64,000 nucleotides of DNA from CAVXZE01 sp963766175 (lineage in GTDB: Bacteria; Myxococcota_A; UBA9160; UBA6930): the NCBI GenBank assembly GCA_963766175.1, contig CAVXZE010000021.1:310001-374000 (forward strand). The letters are read 5' to 3'. The notes beneath the pieces are model-generated. The model was given only the letters and a program-made list of their open reading frames with translations. It ran no database searches and was not told the origin of the DNA. The position numbers and the translations under genes are program-made. Below, piece by piece: positions 33,201 to 45,840 of this stretch; within the stretch, counting starts at the first letter, position 1; each line of letters starts with the position of its first letter.

Positions 33201-33567
33201 GCCGCTCTGGGAGCCTTCTGGAGCGGTCGCCGTAGGTGTCCGCCGAGGAGAAGATGCCGCAGCCGCGGGTCCAGACGCAGTCGTAGCGAACCTCGACCCG
33301 GCCGAAGGCGGAAATCACGTCGAAGGGACCGAAGCCGTCGGGAGCGATGTCCGCCTCGATCTCCAGGTTCAGCACGTGGTACCACTGGGTGAGGTCCCAG
33401 GAGTTGTTCTGCCACTGGAAGCTCTCGATGATGGAACGGACCTGCATGCCGTAGAAGCCGTGAATCGCGAGCCGTCCGTCCCAGAACTCGAGCGCTGTGG
33501 CCGGTGACCCGAGAACGACGAGAACTCCGAACAAACAAATAGCGCCGAAGCGGCGAGCTCCGTTCAT
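30286..33567 (-). CDS. Giant DUF1302-type outer-membrane protein, copy 2
   Basis: 1093 residues from ATG 33567 (AGGAGGGTTC just upstream; a longer frame exists upstream but has neither ribosome site nor signal peptide). The signal peptide is about residues 1-24. Domain order is as in copy 1, with the DUF1302 motif LRLGKQNIVWGKTELF, all 16 cysteines and terminal ELYLTLRYTF. Conserved loop text such as DGPAANHPIGIQNLF, LTDEQEALLGCGPFYG and TYILPGCRGPGD lies in the expanded loops, which suggests functional constraint outside the barrel. Gene 2 is the intact, closer relative of the broken copy 3. Its promoter has a weakened -10 (TATTGG), so expression may differ between copies. Confidence 0.85.
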   Translation of the reverse strand: MNGARRFGAICLFGVLVVLGSPATALEFWDGRLAIHGFYGMQVRSIIESFQWQNNSWDLTQWYHVLNLEIEADIAPDGFGPFDVISAFGRVEVRYDCVWTRGCGIFSSADTYGDRSRRLPERLLRGRSSGYTLAHFNGDQRRFRQYTDFSQLSYNLRDIPTPDRKPLEFGSIPGVAGLSASKGIDGELGTEDDPFPYYTYGFMNPKKCLFGVQKLWGSSDLNTQRVLPHTPGCEVIPNGPMADKASPLSPLDFNPITGVKGSGNLPLRPVPKVPFGPKKGRGELPQGVWFPNHETAEMLRRDKFGSFDQNFSQDDLAWNHGASQQDEKELKELYADIELFDSRLWLRLGKQNIVWGKTELFRTTDQFNPQDLAIASLPSLEESRIGLWALRAVWSFYNVGPLEDVRFEVAMNYDEFEPTDVGRCGEPYAPLPVCDKTYGLMAHGFVGSAIAGEVRPPNPWDSWSGIEVGGRLEWRYDRFSFAVTDFYGYNDGAYTDPIFNYRRNVDVMSGRPRNRMSTGPCRNGSEASCLKPGNALTQHSVNQQQFHFICATSIGFSNLDPTACGQSIFNSQKLAIPSNPLSPTIGVALSAGVSGQDPDAAFPLPTTGGQLVLALAAYGPDQQARVRAATAGYNGLPAGARTPLVPLVVDPNDGPAANHPIGIQNLFTQWGLSPVLTDEQEALLGCGPFYGTNCDIEGIDLMNVEASSQLQSWPIFDGTFTDARFTYLTTRQDLAQPGTTGFNGGPVCTRYEGGKTYILPGCRGPGDVGYDINVDGSTSGVNLSGPAGAYQRVHPFTGQPWKSEMAIVSWNVLMVLAALSIPADPDNPKESEFDPNDVFRTNACSLAAPHFCGNISAYNSIIGAGRSSIRAGGNGEFGRRDFIWHGGGDLALRYEKRNVLGASLDFAEDFSKSNWSFEFTWIEGMPYSDANSLTATNKADSYNLTVSVDRPTFINFLNQNRTIFFNTQWFFQWINGYERGFYANGPFNMLTTFTVATGYFQDRLLPGFTLVYDFHSNSGAGMANVTYRFTENFSATVGMAGFFGHYQTKTPGLWGAAVGPNRVGRGAYQTFVENGLSAIRERDELYLTLRYTF

Positions 33568-33894
33568 GAACCCTCCTGCCTCGCCCCTCCCGCCACCCCA
33601 GGTGGAAGCGGCGACGCGGTTCCCCCTGAGCCTGGCGGCGATCACCAGGGAGGCTGAGTCTCTCCGCTCGACCAGCCTCGCTCGGGCTGGATCACCCCCA
33701 GGCTCGGCAACCCGCACCAATACGCGAGGAGGTTCCAGAAGACAAGCGAATTCGAGAGCGCTACCAGACCGAGACGGTCCGAGATGCCCCAGTTCTCGAA
33801 AGGTGATCCATGCGCTGCGCGTAGCAGGACACAGAACTCACCTTCGCGGCACCCTCACCCGGCCGCGGTCCTCAACCTCTGGTTTCGCGCGCGC
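33568..33894. other. 327-bp gap: duplicated leader and promoter of DUF1302 copy 2
   Basis: The stretch has no gene. Its left half (33568-33757) is the untranslated leader and promoter of copy 2 and is recognisably the same sequence as 37181-37371 upstream of copy 3. The rest (about 33758-33894), next to the stop of copy 3, is unique and has no clear hairpin or reading frame. Confidence 0.7.
33717..33745 (-). promoter_or_regulatory. Promoter of DUF1302 copy 2 (TTGTCT-17-TATTGG)
   Basis: Aligned with the promoters of copies 1 and 3: -35 TTGTCT (33740-33745), 17-bp spacer, -10 TATTGG (33717-33722). Two changes in the -10 (TATAAG to TATTGG) should weaken it. A 144-bp leader precedes the start codon. 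Confidence 0.55.
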
Positions 33895-36800
33895 CTAGAA
33901 CGTGTAGCGGAGGGTCAGGTAGAGCTCGTCGCGCTCTCGGATCGGCGAGAGTCCGTTCTCCACGAAGGTCTGGTAGGCGCCGCGACCCACCCGGTTCCCT
34001 CCCACTCCTGTGCTCCAGAGCGCGGGCGTCTTGGTCTGGTAGTGCCCGAAGAATCCGGCCATGCCAACCGTCGCCGAGAAGTTCTCGGTCAAGCGGTAGG
34101 TCACGTTCGCCAGTCCGGCTCCCGATTGCGAGTGGAAGTCGTACACGAGGGTGAAGCCGGGAAGCAGCCGATCCTGGAAGTAGCCGGTGCTGACCGTGAA
34201 GGTCGCCAGCATGTTGAAGGGGCCGTTGCTGTAGAAGCCCCTCTCGTAGCCGTTGACCCACTGGAAGAACCACTGGGAGTTGAAGAAGATGGTCCGGTTC
34301 TGGTTCAGGAAGTTGATGAAGGTGGGGCGGTCGACCGACAGGGTCAGGTTGTAGCTGTCCGCCTTGTTGATGCCAGTCAGCGAGTTGGCGTCCGAGTACG
34401 GCAGCCCCTCGATCCAGGTGAACTCGACGCTCCAGTTCGACTTGGTGAAGTCCTCGGCAAAGTCCATCGAGGCGCCGAGCACGTTGCGCTTCTCGTAGCG
34501 AAGCGCCAGATCGCCCCCGCCGTGCCAGACGAAGTCCCGGCGCCCGAACTCGCCGTTGCCGCCCGCCCGGATCGAGCTCCGCCGAGCCCCGACGATGGAG
34601 TCGTAGGCCCCGACGTTGCCGCAGAAACCCGGCGCGGCGAGGGAGCAGCCGTTGGTGCGGAAGGGATCGTTCGGAGCGAACTCGCTGTCCTTCGGGTTGT
34701 TGGGATCGTCGGGGAAGGAGAGCGCCGCGATCACCATCAGGATGTTCCAGGAGACGATCGACATCTCGCTGGCCCACGGCTGCCCGGTGAAGGGATGGAC
34801 GCGCTGATATTCACCGGGGATCGCGACGACGGAATCGTCCCCGAAGGTGGAGCCGTCGACATTGCGGTTGTAGCCGACGTCCCCCGGCCCACGACAGCCG
34901 GGGAGGATGTAGGTCTTGCCACCCTCGTACCGCGTACAGACCGGGCCGCCGTTGAAGCCCGTCGTGCCGGGCTGGGCACGGCCCTTGTCCGTGGTCAGCC
35001 AGGTGCCCCTTCCGTTGGTGAAGGTTCCCTCGAAGATCGGCCAGGACTGTATCGACGCGCTGGCCTCGACGTTCATCAGGTCGATTCCGTCGATGTCGCA
35101 GTTGGTGCCGTAGAAGGGACCGCAGCCCAGCAGCGCCTCCTGCTCGTCGGTCAGAACCGGCGAGAGCCCGTACGGGGCGAAGATGTTCTGGAGCGCGATG
35201 GGGTGATTCATGGGGGGGCCGTCGTTGGGGTCCACGACGAGCGGGACCAGGGGAGTCACGACGCCGTTCGGGTAGACGTTCGGGAGGGTGTTTCCCTTCG
35301 TCATCGCGCGGACCTGGTCAGCCTCCGCGGCGTAACCGGCCAGGGTGTAAAAGAGCGACCCGCCGGTGACACCGAACAGTGCGTCGGGATCCTGACCCGA
35401 AATACCGGCGCTGAGCGCCACGGCGATGGTGGGCGAGAGGGGGTTGTCCGGCGACCGCCAGCTTCTGGCTGTTGAAGATGCTCTGGCCACAGGCAGCCGT
35501 GTCGAGGCTGCTGAAGCCGATGCTGGTGGCGCAGATGAACTGGAAATACTGCTGGTTCACGCTGTGGTGGGTCAGCGCGTTCTTCTCGGTCAGGCAGCTC
35601 GTCTCCTTGCCGGTCCGGCAGGGACCCGTGGCCATCGTATGGCGAGGCCGGCCCGACATCACATCCACGTTGCGGGCGTAGGTGAAGACCGGGTCCGTGT
35701 AGGGGCCGTCGTTGTAGCCGTAGAAGTCGGTGATGGCGAAGCTGAAGCGGTCGTAGCGCCACTCGAGACGACCGCCCACCTCGATCCCCGACCAGCTGTC
35801 CCAGGGATTCGGAGGTCTTTCCACCCCCGCGATCGCGGTGCCCACGAACCCGTGGGCCATCAGACCGTAGGTGATGTCGCAAACCGGAAGCGGCGAATAG
35901 GGCTCGCCACAGCGGCCGAGGTCGGTCGGCTCGAACTCGTCGTAGTTCATCGCCAGCTCGAGGCGAAGATCCTCGAGGGGTCCGACACTGTAGAAGGACC
36001 AGACCGCCCGCAGCGCCCACAGCGCGATCCGGGACTCCTCCAGGCTCGGCAGCGAGGCGAGAGCGAGATCCTGGGGATTGAACTGGTCGGTGGTGCGGAA
36101 CAGCTCCGTCTTGCCCCAGACGATGTTCTGCTTGCCGATCCGCAGCCAGAGCCGGCTGTCGAACATTTCGATGTCGGCGTAGAGCTCCTTCAGCTCCTTC
36201 TCGTCCTGCTGGCTCCCGCCGCGGTTCCAGGCCAGCTCGTCCTGGCTGAAGTTCTGATCGTGGTTCCCGAACTTGTCCCTCCGGAGCATCTCGGCGACTT
36301 CGTTGTTGGGGAACCACACGCCCTGGGCCAGCTCCCCGCGGCCCTTCTTGGGTCCGAAAGGCACCTTCGGCGAGGGCCGGAGCGGCAGCTCGGGGCCCCC
36401 AACAATACCCGTGAGGGGGTTCACGTCGAGTTCGCTGAGGGGACTCGCCTTGTCGGCCATGGGACCGGCCGGGATGATCTCGCAGTCCGGCGTGTGGGGC
36501 AGAACGCGGTCGATGTTCAGGTCGGCGGATCCCCAGAGCTTCTGAACGCCGAACTTGCACTTGTCCGGGTTCATGAAGCCGTAGGTGTAGTAGGGGAAGG
36601 GATCGTCGCCGGTCCCGAGGATGCCGTCCGGGCCCGCGCTGGCGGAGAGTGTCGTGACACCCGGCATCATGCTCCAGGTGGCCGGCTGACGAGAGGGATT
36701 GGGGATGTCCCTCAAGTTGTAGGACAGCTCCGCAGGGGAGGTATACTGCCGGTAGGGCCTCTGGTCGCCGTTGTAATGCTGCATGGTGTAGCCGGAGCGG

Positions 36801-37180
36801 CGGCCCATCATCAGTCGCTCCGGGAGCTTCTTGGCGCGGTCGCCGTAGGCGTCTGCCGAGGAGAAGATCCCGCAGCCGCGGGTCCACACGCAGTCGTAGC
36901 GGACCTCGACGCGGCCGAATACGGAGATCAGGTCGAAGGGACCGAAGCCGTCGGGAGCAATGTCCCCTTCGATCTCCAGGTTCAGCACGTGGTACCACTG
37001 GGTGAGATCCCAGTCGTTGTTCTGAAACTGGAAGCTCTCGTTGATGGACCGGACCTGCATGCCGTAGTAGCCGTGGATCGCGAGCCGTCCATCCCAGAAC
37101 TCGAGCGCATTGGCCGACGACCCGAGAACAGCGAGCACGGCGAACGAACAGATGGCGCTGAAGCAGCGAGCTCCTCTCAT
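33895..37180 (-). pseudogene. Giant DUF1302-type outer-membrane protein, copy 3, frameshifted
   Basis: Starts at ATG 37180 (AGGAGGGTTC before it) with a signal peptide of about 25 residues, and reads as a full relative of copy 2 for about 575 codons, to NSQKLAV. There a net +1 base relative to copy 2 (minus-strand GCGGTCGCCGGACAACCCC against GCGATCCCGAGCAACCCC, plus coordinates about 35441-35460) shifts the frame; the original frame stops at 35318. The rest (about 520 codons) continues intact in the new frame to 33895 and ends in ELYLTLRYTF. All 16 Cys are kept and no other lesion is seen, so the break is recent, or an assembly error. Two separate half-proteins would not fold as a barrel. Confidence 0.75.
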
Positions 37181-37330
37181 GAACCCTCCTACCTCGCCGC
37201 CTCCCACCACCCCGAGCAAGAGCGGCGACTCGGTTCCCCCTGGGCCCGGTGGCAATCACTAGGGAAGATGAGTCTCTCCGATCGACCCGCTTCCCCTGGG
37301 CTGGATCACCTCCAGGCTCGGCAACCCGCA

Positions 37331-37359
37331 CTTATACGTGGAAGCATCCGGGAAGACAA
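37331..37359 (-). promoter_or_regulatory. Promoter of DUF1302 copy 3 (TTGTCT-17-TATAAG)
   Basis: -35 TTGTCT (37354-37359), 17-bp spacer and -10 TATAAG (37331-37336) on the minus strand, in the same block as copies 1 and 2. The leader to the ATG is about 150 bp. It lies in the 227-bp gap between copy 3 and topB. Confidence 0.65.
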
Positions 37360-37407
37360 CCAAATTCGAGGGCATGACCCGTTCGAGGGTGCCCCCGGGG
37401 GATGGAA

Positions 37408-40191
<2,784 letters not shown>

Positions 40192-40420
40192 ACGACCTCC
40201 GGTCCCCTCGGGGATCGAGATTGAATCGAAACTGGGTCTGAAGATCGGAGGCCCACCCTTAGCCCGACCCTCGCCCTCTGACAACCTCACCTACCCGTGG
40301 CCGCAGATTCCCAGGGTCGGGAACCTCGGAGAAAACTTGAGCGGAGCGGGAAAAACCCCTCGGGTTGCGAGCCGCCTGCACCTCGGCGACGCTGCTCCGA
40401 CCTTCAGCGGAGAATCCGAA

Positions 40421-41197
40421 GTGAGCGATGCCCAGCCCATCAGTGGACTACGGCCCGGAGAGACGGCCGGCTACGTATTCCTATGTGGCGATCCGGCCCG
40501 GATCGACCCCATCACCGCCTCCTGGGAGCAGGCGCGCGAGGTCTGCCAGGTCCGGGAGTACCGGGTGGTCACCGGTCAGCGCGACGGGGTGGCGCTGACG
40601 GCCGCCTCCACCGGGATCGGCGCGCCGGGGACCGCGGTGATCCTCGAAGAGCTGGTGAAGCTCGGGGGCCATACCTTCCTGCGTATCGGGAACAGCGGAG
40701 GCTTGGCCCCCGGTCTCGAGGTCGGAGACCTGGTGATCACCACCGGGGCGGTGCGCGACGATGGAACTTCCCGAAGCTACGTGGTCCCCGAGTACCCCGC
40801 CGTGGCCGACCACCGGCTGGTGGGGGCGCTGCTCGAAGCCGCGGAGCAGCGCGGGATCCGCCACCGGGCCGGCATCACCTGGTCCCTGGACGCCTTCTAC
40901 ATCCGCAACGCCGTGCTCCAGCCGGACGGCTCGATGGCTTCGATGAGCGTGGAGGGCTACTGGACTCGGGAGCACGCCGAGCGGATCGAGAACATGCGCA
41001 GCGCCCGGGTGCTGAACTGCGAGATGGAGTCCGGGGTGCTGCTCACTCTGGCCGGCCTCTTCGGCGTCCGGGCTGGATGCATCTGCGTGGTCTCGGACCT
41101 CACCCCCTGGCCCGGCCCCTCCCATATCGACCTGGATCGCAACATGGGCACGTGCATCGAAGTCGCCCTCGCCGCGATGCTCAGCATCGCGAAGTAG
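40421..41197 (+). CDS. Uridine phosphorylase-like nucleoside phosphorylase
   Basis: 258 residues from GTG 40421 (GCGGAGAATCC before it). PNP/UDP family 1 fold: CGDPARI (phosphate contact), GAPGTAVILEELVKLGGHTFLRIGNSGGL, YWTREHAERIEN and NCEMESGVLLTLAGLFGVRAGCICVV, where Glu-Met-Glu holds the ribose. It breaks a pyrimidine or purine nucleoside with phosphate, giving base and ribose 1-phosphate, for salvage. It is divergent from topB and ends before a perfect hairpin; no linked salvage genes. Nearer to uridine than purine phosphorylase by motif, but substrate preference is not certain. Confidence 0.85.
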   Translation: MSDAQPISGLRPGETAGYVFLCGDPARIDPITASWEQAREVCQVREYRVVTGQRDGVALTAASTGIGAPGTAVILEELVKLGGHTFLRIGNSGGLAPGLEVGDLVITTGAVRDDGTSRSYVVPEYPAVADHRLVGALLEAAEQRGIRHRAGITWSLDAFYIRNAVLQPDGSMASMSVEGYWTREHAERIENMRSARVLNCEMESGVLLTLAGLFGVRAGCICVVSDLTPWPGPSHIDLDRNMGTCIEVALAAMLSIAK

Positions 41198-41207
41198 ACC
41201 GCCGACC

Positions 41208-41235
41208 AGCGGGGACGTTGTTGAACGTCCCCGCT
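41208..41235. terminator. Perfect 12-bp hairpin with GTTG loop
   Basis: AGCGGGGACGTT (41208-41219), loop GTTG and the exact complement (41224-41235). It lies between convergent genes, 11 bp after the phosphorylase stop, and can serve both directions because the stem is perfect. It has no U-tract. It belongs to the family seen at 25341 and 50435. Confidence 0.65.
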
Positions 41236-41241
41236 GCAAGG

Positions 41242-42528
41242 CTACGGGACCAGCGCCTCGGGAACCGGCATCAGGTTCCAGGTCAGGATCGGGGTCGCAT
41301 CCGGGCGGGCGTAGATCACTTCGCGGACCGGCCGGTCGCCCTCCCACACATAGCGCCTGACCTCGCGATCGTCGTCGCTGGCCGCGTAGAGCTCATCGGT
41401 TCCGTCGCCGTCGAGATCCGCCAGCACGGCGGCGTGTTCGAAACCCTTCGACTCCGAGTCGATCAGCGAGACCGACCACTCGGCTCGCGGATCCGCGCCG
41501 GGCCGCAGCAACCAGAGACCCGTGTCCTTCGCCGCTGCGACCATCTCCTTCTTCCCGTCACCGTCGACATCCCCAGCAGTGAGGAAGCGACACATCGGAT
41601 CCCGGAGCGTCGCGATGATGGATCCGCCGGAAGGATCCGTCTCCGCGTCGTAGCGGCGGATCTCGAGCCGACCGCCCTCGACCGCTTCGATGGAGACGTA
41701 GAGCTCGTCGCGCCCGTCCCCATCCACGTCGTCCACCAGGATCTCCTTCGCGTGCCGGTCACCGAGATCGGCGACGACGACGCGACCCTCCCCCGTCGCC
41801 GGGACGTAGCGAACGACTTCCCCGCGCTGGAGGGAGCCATCCAGCTTGTTCGGATCGCTCGGCGTCGCGTAGACCTCCAGGACTCCGTCCCCGTCGAGAT
41901 CGCCGATCTCGATCTCGTGGATGATCGTGTTCGGCTCGCGATCGAGCTCGAGGGCCCCCTCTACGCCGGGGCGGATCACCGCGACGACCCCCTGGTCATG
42001 GGTTGCGACCGCCAGAGACGGGCTCCCGTCTCCGAAGAGATCTCCCTGCTCGGCGTCGCGCATGCGGCTGAAGCGCCCGCCGAAGTCCTCCATCCACAGC
42101 GTCTCCGAGGGCGTGAGCCCCCCGTCCGCCGATTTCCAGAGCTTCACGGCTGCGGCGCTGCCGCCCAGGGTCAGGATCGCCGGACCGCTCCCCGGCCGTC
42201 TGTAGACCATGGCCTTGTGAAAGACGTTGCTCTCCGGATCCTGGTAGGATCGCGCCTCCCAGGCCCCCCCGCGCCGCAGCAGGGTGACGAGCTCCGATTT
42301 CGGCAGGGGCTTTCCGCTCTCGTCGCTCTCGAAGCGGGAGAGGGCGATCAGAAGGCCTCGGGAGAGGTCGTCGGGAAGCGACGAGGCCCCAGGCGGCACC
42401 GGCTGCGACTCGGCGGCACTCGGGAGCGCCGCCGGCTCGGGAGATCCGCTCTCCTCGGGGCCCCCGCAGGCGGCCAGGAACAGGAACCCGGCAGCGGCGA
42501 AGGCGATCCAGATCCGTCCAGCACCCAT
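41242..42528 (-). CDS. FG-GAP/VCBS-repeat lipoprotein
   Basis: 428 residues with a lipoprotein signal (LFLAACGG, Cys about residue 21) followed by a disordered Pro/Ser-rich linker. The rest is repeats of an integrin-alpha-like beta-propeller with calcium motifs DLDGDGVLE, DVDGDGRDE, DVDGDGKKE and DLDGDGTDE at roughly 40-60 residue spacing. A propeller anchored in the envelope is suited to ligand or surface binding; no enzymatic motif is present. It is divergent from hisS and convergent with the phosphorylase. Eukaryote-like binding is only a fold analogy. Confidence 0.85.
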   Translation of the reverse strand: MGAGRIWIAFAAAGFLFLAACGGPEESGSPEPAALPSAAESQPVPPGASSLPDDLSRGLLIALSRFESDESGKPLPKSELVTLLRRGGAWEARSYQDPESNVFHKAMVYRRPGSGPAILTLGGSAAAVKLWKSADGGLTPSETLWMEDFGGRFSRMRDAEQGDLFGDGSPSLAVATHDQGVVAVIRPGVEGALELDREPNTIIHEIEIGDLDGDGVLEVYATPSDPNKLDGSLQRGEVVRYVPATGEGRVVVADLGDRHAKEILVDDVDGDGRDELYVSIEAVEGGRLEIRRYDAETDPSGGSIIATLRDPMCRFLTAGDVDGDGKKEMVAAAKDTGLWLLRPGADPRAEWSVSLIDSESKGFEHAAVLADLDGDGTDELYAASDDDREVRRYVWEGDRPVREVIYARPDATPILTWNLMPVPEALVP

Positions 42529-42626
42529 GCGATCCTCCCTCTGTGGAAGCCGGTTGTTTAGCAGATCGCGGGGTCCCGGGGACGTCAGATCTGATTCTGC
42601 GGCCGGACTGTGGTAATCGGTCCTGC

Positions 42627-43907
42627 GTGAGCAAAGCCGACCTGCAGCCGCCCCGCGGAACCCGGGACTTCTACCCGGAGGACCTGCGCCTGCGCAGCTG
42701 GCTCTTCGACCGCTTCCGCGAAGTCGCAGAGCGCTTTGGCTTCGAGGAGGTCGACGCCCCGATCGTCGAGCACGCCGAGCTCTACCAGCGCAAAGCCGGC
42801 GAGGAGATCGTCGACCAGCTCTACCACTTCACCCTGCACGGCCGGCACCTCGCTCTCCGAGGCGAGTTCACGCCTTCGCTGGCCCGGATGGTGATGGCGC
42901 GCCAGGGGGCTCTCCGGTTCCCACTGCGCTGGTTCTGCATTCCGCAGTGCTGGCGCTACGAACGCATGACCCGGGGACGCCGGCGCGAGCACTACCAGTG
43001 GAACATGGACATCTGGGGAGAGCCGAGTGTCAGCGCCGAGGCGGAGCTGATCGCCGCGGTCTTCGGCGCGCTGGACGCCATGGGTCTCGACCCCGGCGAC
43101 ACGCGCATGCGGATCAACAGCCGCGCCCTGCTGGAGGAGAGCCTCCGGGAGCGGCTGCTGGTGGATCGACCCGAGAGCTTCGAGCCCCTCTGCGTGGTGA
43201 TCGACAAGCTCGAGAAGATCGGCGCCGACGCTGTGGTAGCGCAGCTCACGGACCCCGAAGGCCCGGCGGGCCTGGAGCGGAGCGCCGCCGAGGCGGTGGT
43301 AGACCTGCTCTCCGTGAAGGATCTGGACGAGGCGGCCCGGAGGGCCCCGAAGGATTCCACCGCCATCGCCGAGCTGCGCCGCCTGCTGGAGCTGCTGGAT
43401 GCATACGGGCTGGCCGATCGCGTGGTCTTCGACGCCTCCGTGGTCCGCGGCCTCGCCTATTATACGGGGATCGTGTTCGAGGTCTTCGACGCCCGGGGCA
43501 AGCTGCGTTCAATCTGCGGCGGTGGGCGCTACGATCGCCTGCTCCAGAGTCTCGGCGGCACGGCGGTACCGGCCGTCGGCTTTGGCTTTGGGGATTCCGT
43601 CATCATGGAGCTGCTCGCCGACCGGGGAAGGCTGCCCGAGATTCCCCGCCGCCTGGACGCGGTCGTCTACGCGTTTGGCGAAGAGGAGCGGCCCGCGGCG
43701 ATCCGTCTGGCCACGCGGCTGCGAGAGGAAGGGCAATCCGTCGAGCTCGTGCTTCGGCCCGTGCGCCTGCGCCGGGCGCTCCAGGACGCGGACCGGATCG
43801 GTGCGGCTCGCATCTACATGGTCGGCTCCGACGAGCTGGCCCGGGGGGTCGCCAAGGTGCGCGACCTCTCCAGCGGCGAAGAACGCGACGAGCCGCTTCC
43901 GTCTTGA
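42627..43907 (+). CDS. hisS: Histidine-tRNA ligase
   Basis: 426 residues from GTG 42627, chosen at the start of the aligned sequence (LQPPRGTRDFYPED, class II motif 1 region). Motif 2 reads CWRYERMTRGRRREHYQW, the form found in plant-organellar and cyanobacterial enzymes rather than the usual FRYERPQKGRYRQF. The histidine-specific motif RGLAYYTGIVFE and motif 3 (VGFGFGDSVIMELL) are intact, so this is a true ligase and not HisZ. A C-terminal anticodon-binding domain covers about 330-426. It charges tRNA-His and probably shares a transcript with speA, 31 bp downstream. Confidence 0.88.
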   Translation: MSKADLQPPRGTRDFYPEDLRLRSWLFDRFREVAERFGFEEVDAPIVEHAELYQRKAGEEIVDQLYHFTLHGRHLALRGEFTPSLARMVMARQGALRFPLRWFCIPQCWRYERMTRGRRREHYQWNMDIWGEPSVSAEAELIAAVFGALDAMGLDPGDTRMRINSRALLEESLRERLLVDRPESFEPLCVVIDKLEKIGADAVVAQLTDPEGPAGLERSAAEAVVDLLSVKDLDEAARRAPKDSTAIAELRRLLELLDAYGLADRVVFDASVVRGLAYYTGIVFEVFDARGKLRSICGGGRYDRLLQSLGGTAVPAVGFGFGDSVIMELLADRGRLPEIPRRLDAVVYAFGEEERPAAIRLATRLREEGQSVELVLRPVRLRRALQDADRIGAARIYMVGSDELARGVAKVRDLSSGEERDEPLPS

Positions 43908-43938
43908 TATCTATAGACCGAAGTGTTCGGGGGCTCCC

Positions 43939-45836
<1,898 letters not shown>

Positions 45837-45840
<4 letters not shown>

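Larger units (their letters stand above)
26889..37371 (-). repeat. Tandem triplication of promoter plus giant DUF1302 gene
   Basis: Three head-to-tail units, each promoter, leader and about 3.3-kb gene (26889-30247, 30286-33745, 33895-37359). Units 2 and 3 share nearly identical stretches, for example the last 100 codons and the leader between start codon and promoter; unit 1 is more divergent and has a shorter leader. All three retain 16 aligned cysteines in the mature protein. Tandem repeats of this length invite unequal recombination and gene conversion, and may also be collapsed or mis-joined in short-read assemblies. Confidence 0.85.

Noticed and set aside
30118..33507. 1129-codon plus-strand open frame opposite DUF1302 copy 2
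   Set aside because: Same shadow effect. The minus strand carries a signal peptide, a family motif and a conserved promoter, which settles the strand.
35318..35490. Programmed -1/+1 frameshifting in DUF1302 copy 3
   Set aside because: No slippery heptamer, no convincing downstream structure and no stop-proximal signal; the other copies encode the same region in one frame.
33895..35490. Separate gene starting at GTG 35490
   Set aside because: The first few codons are out-of-frame sequence of the parent gene and have no ribosome site; it is the 3' half of the frameshifted copy.
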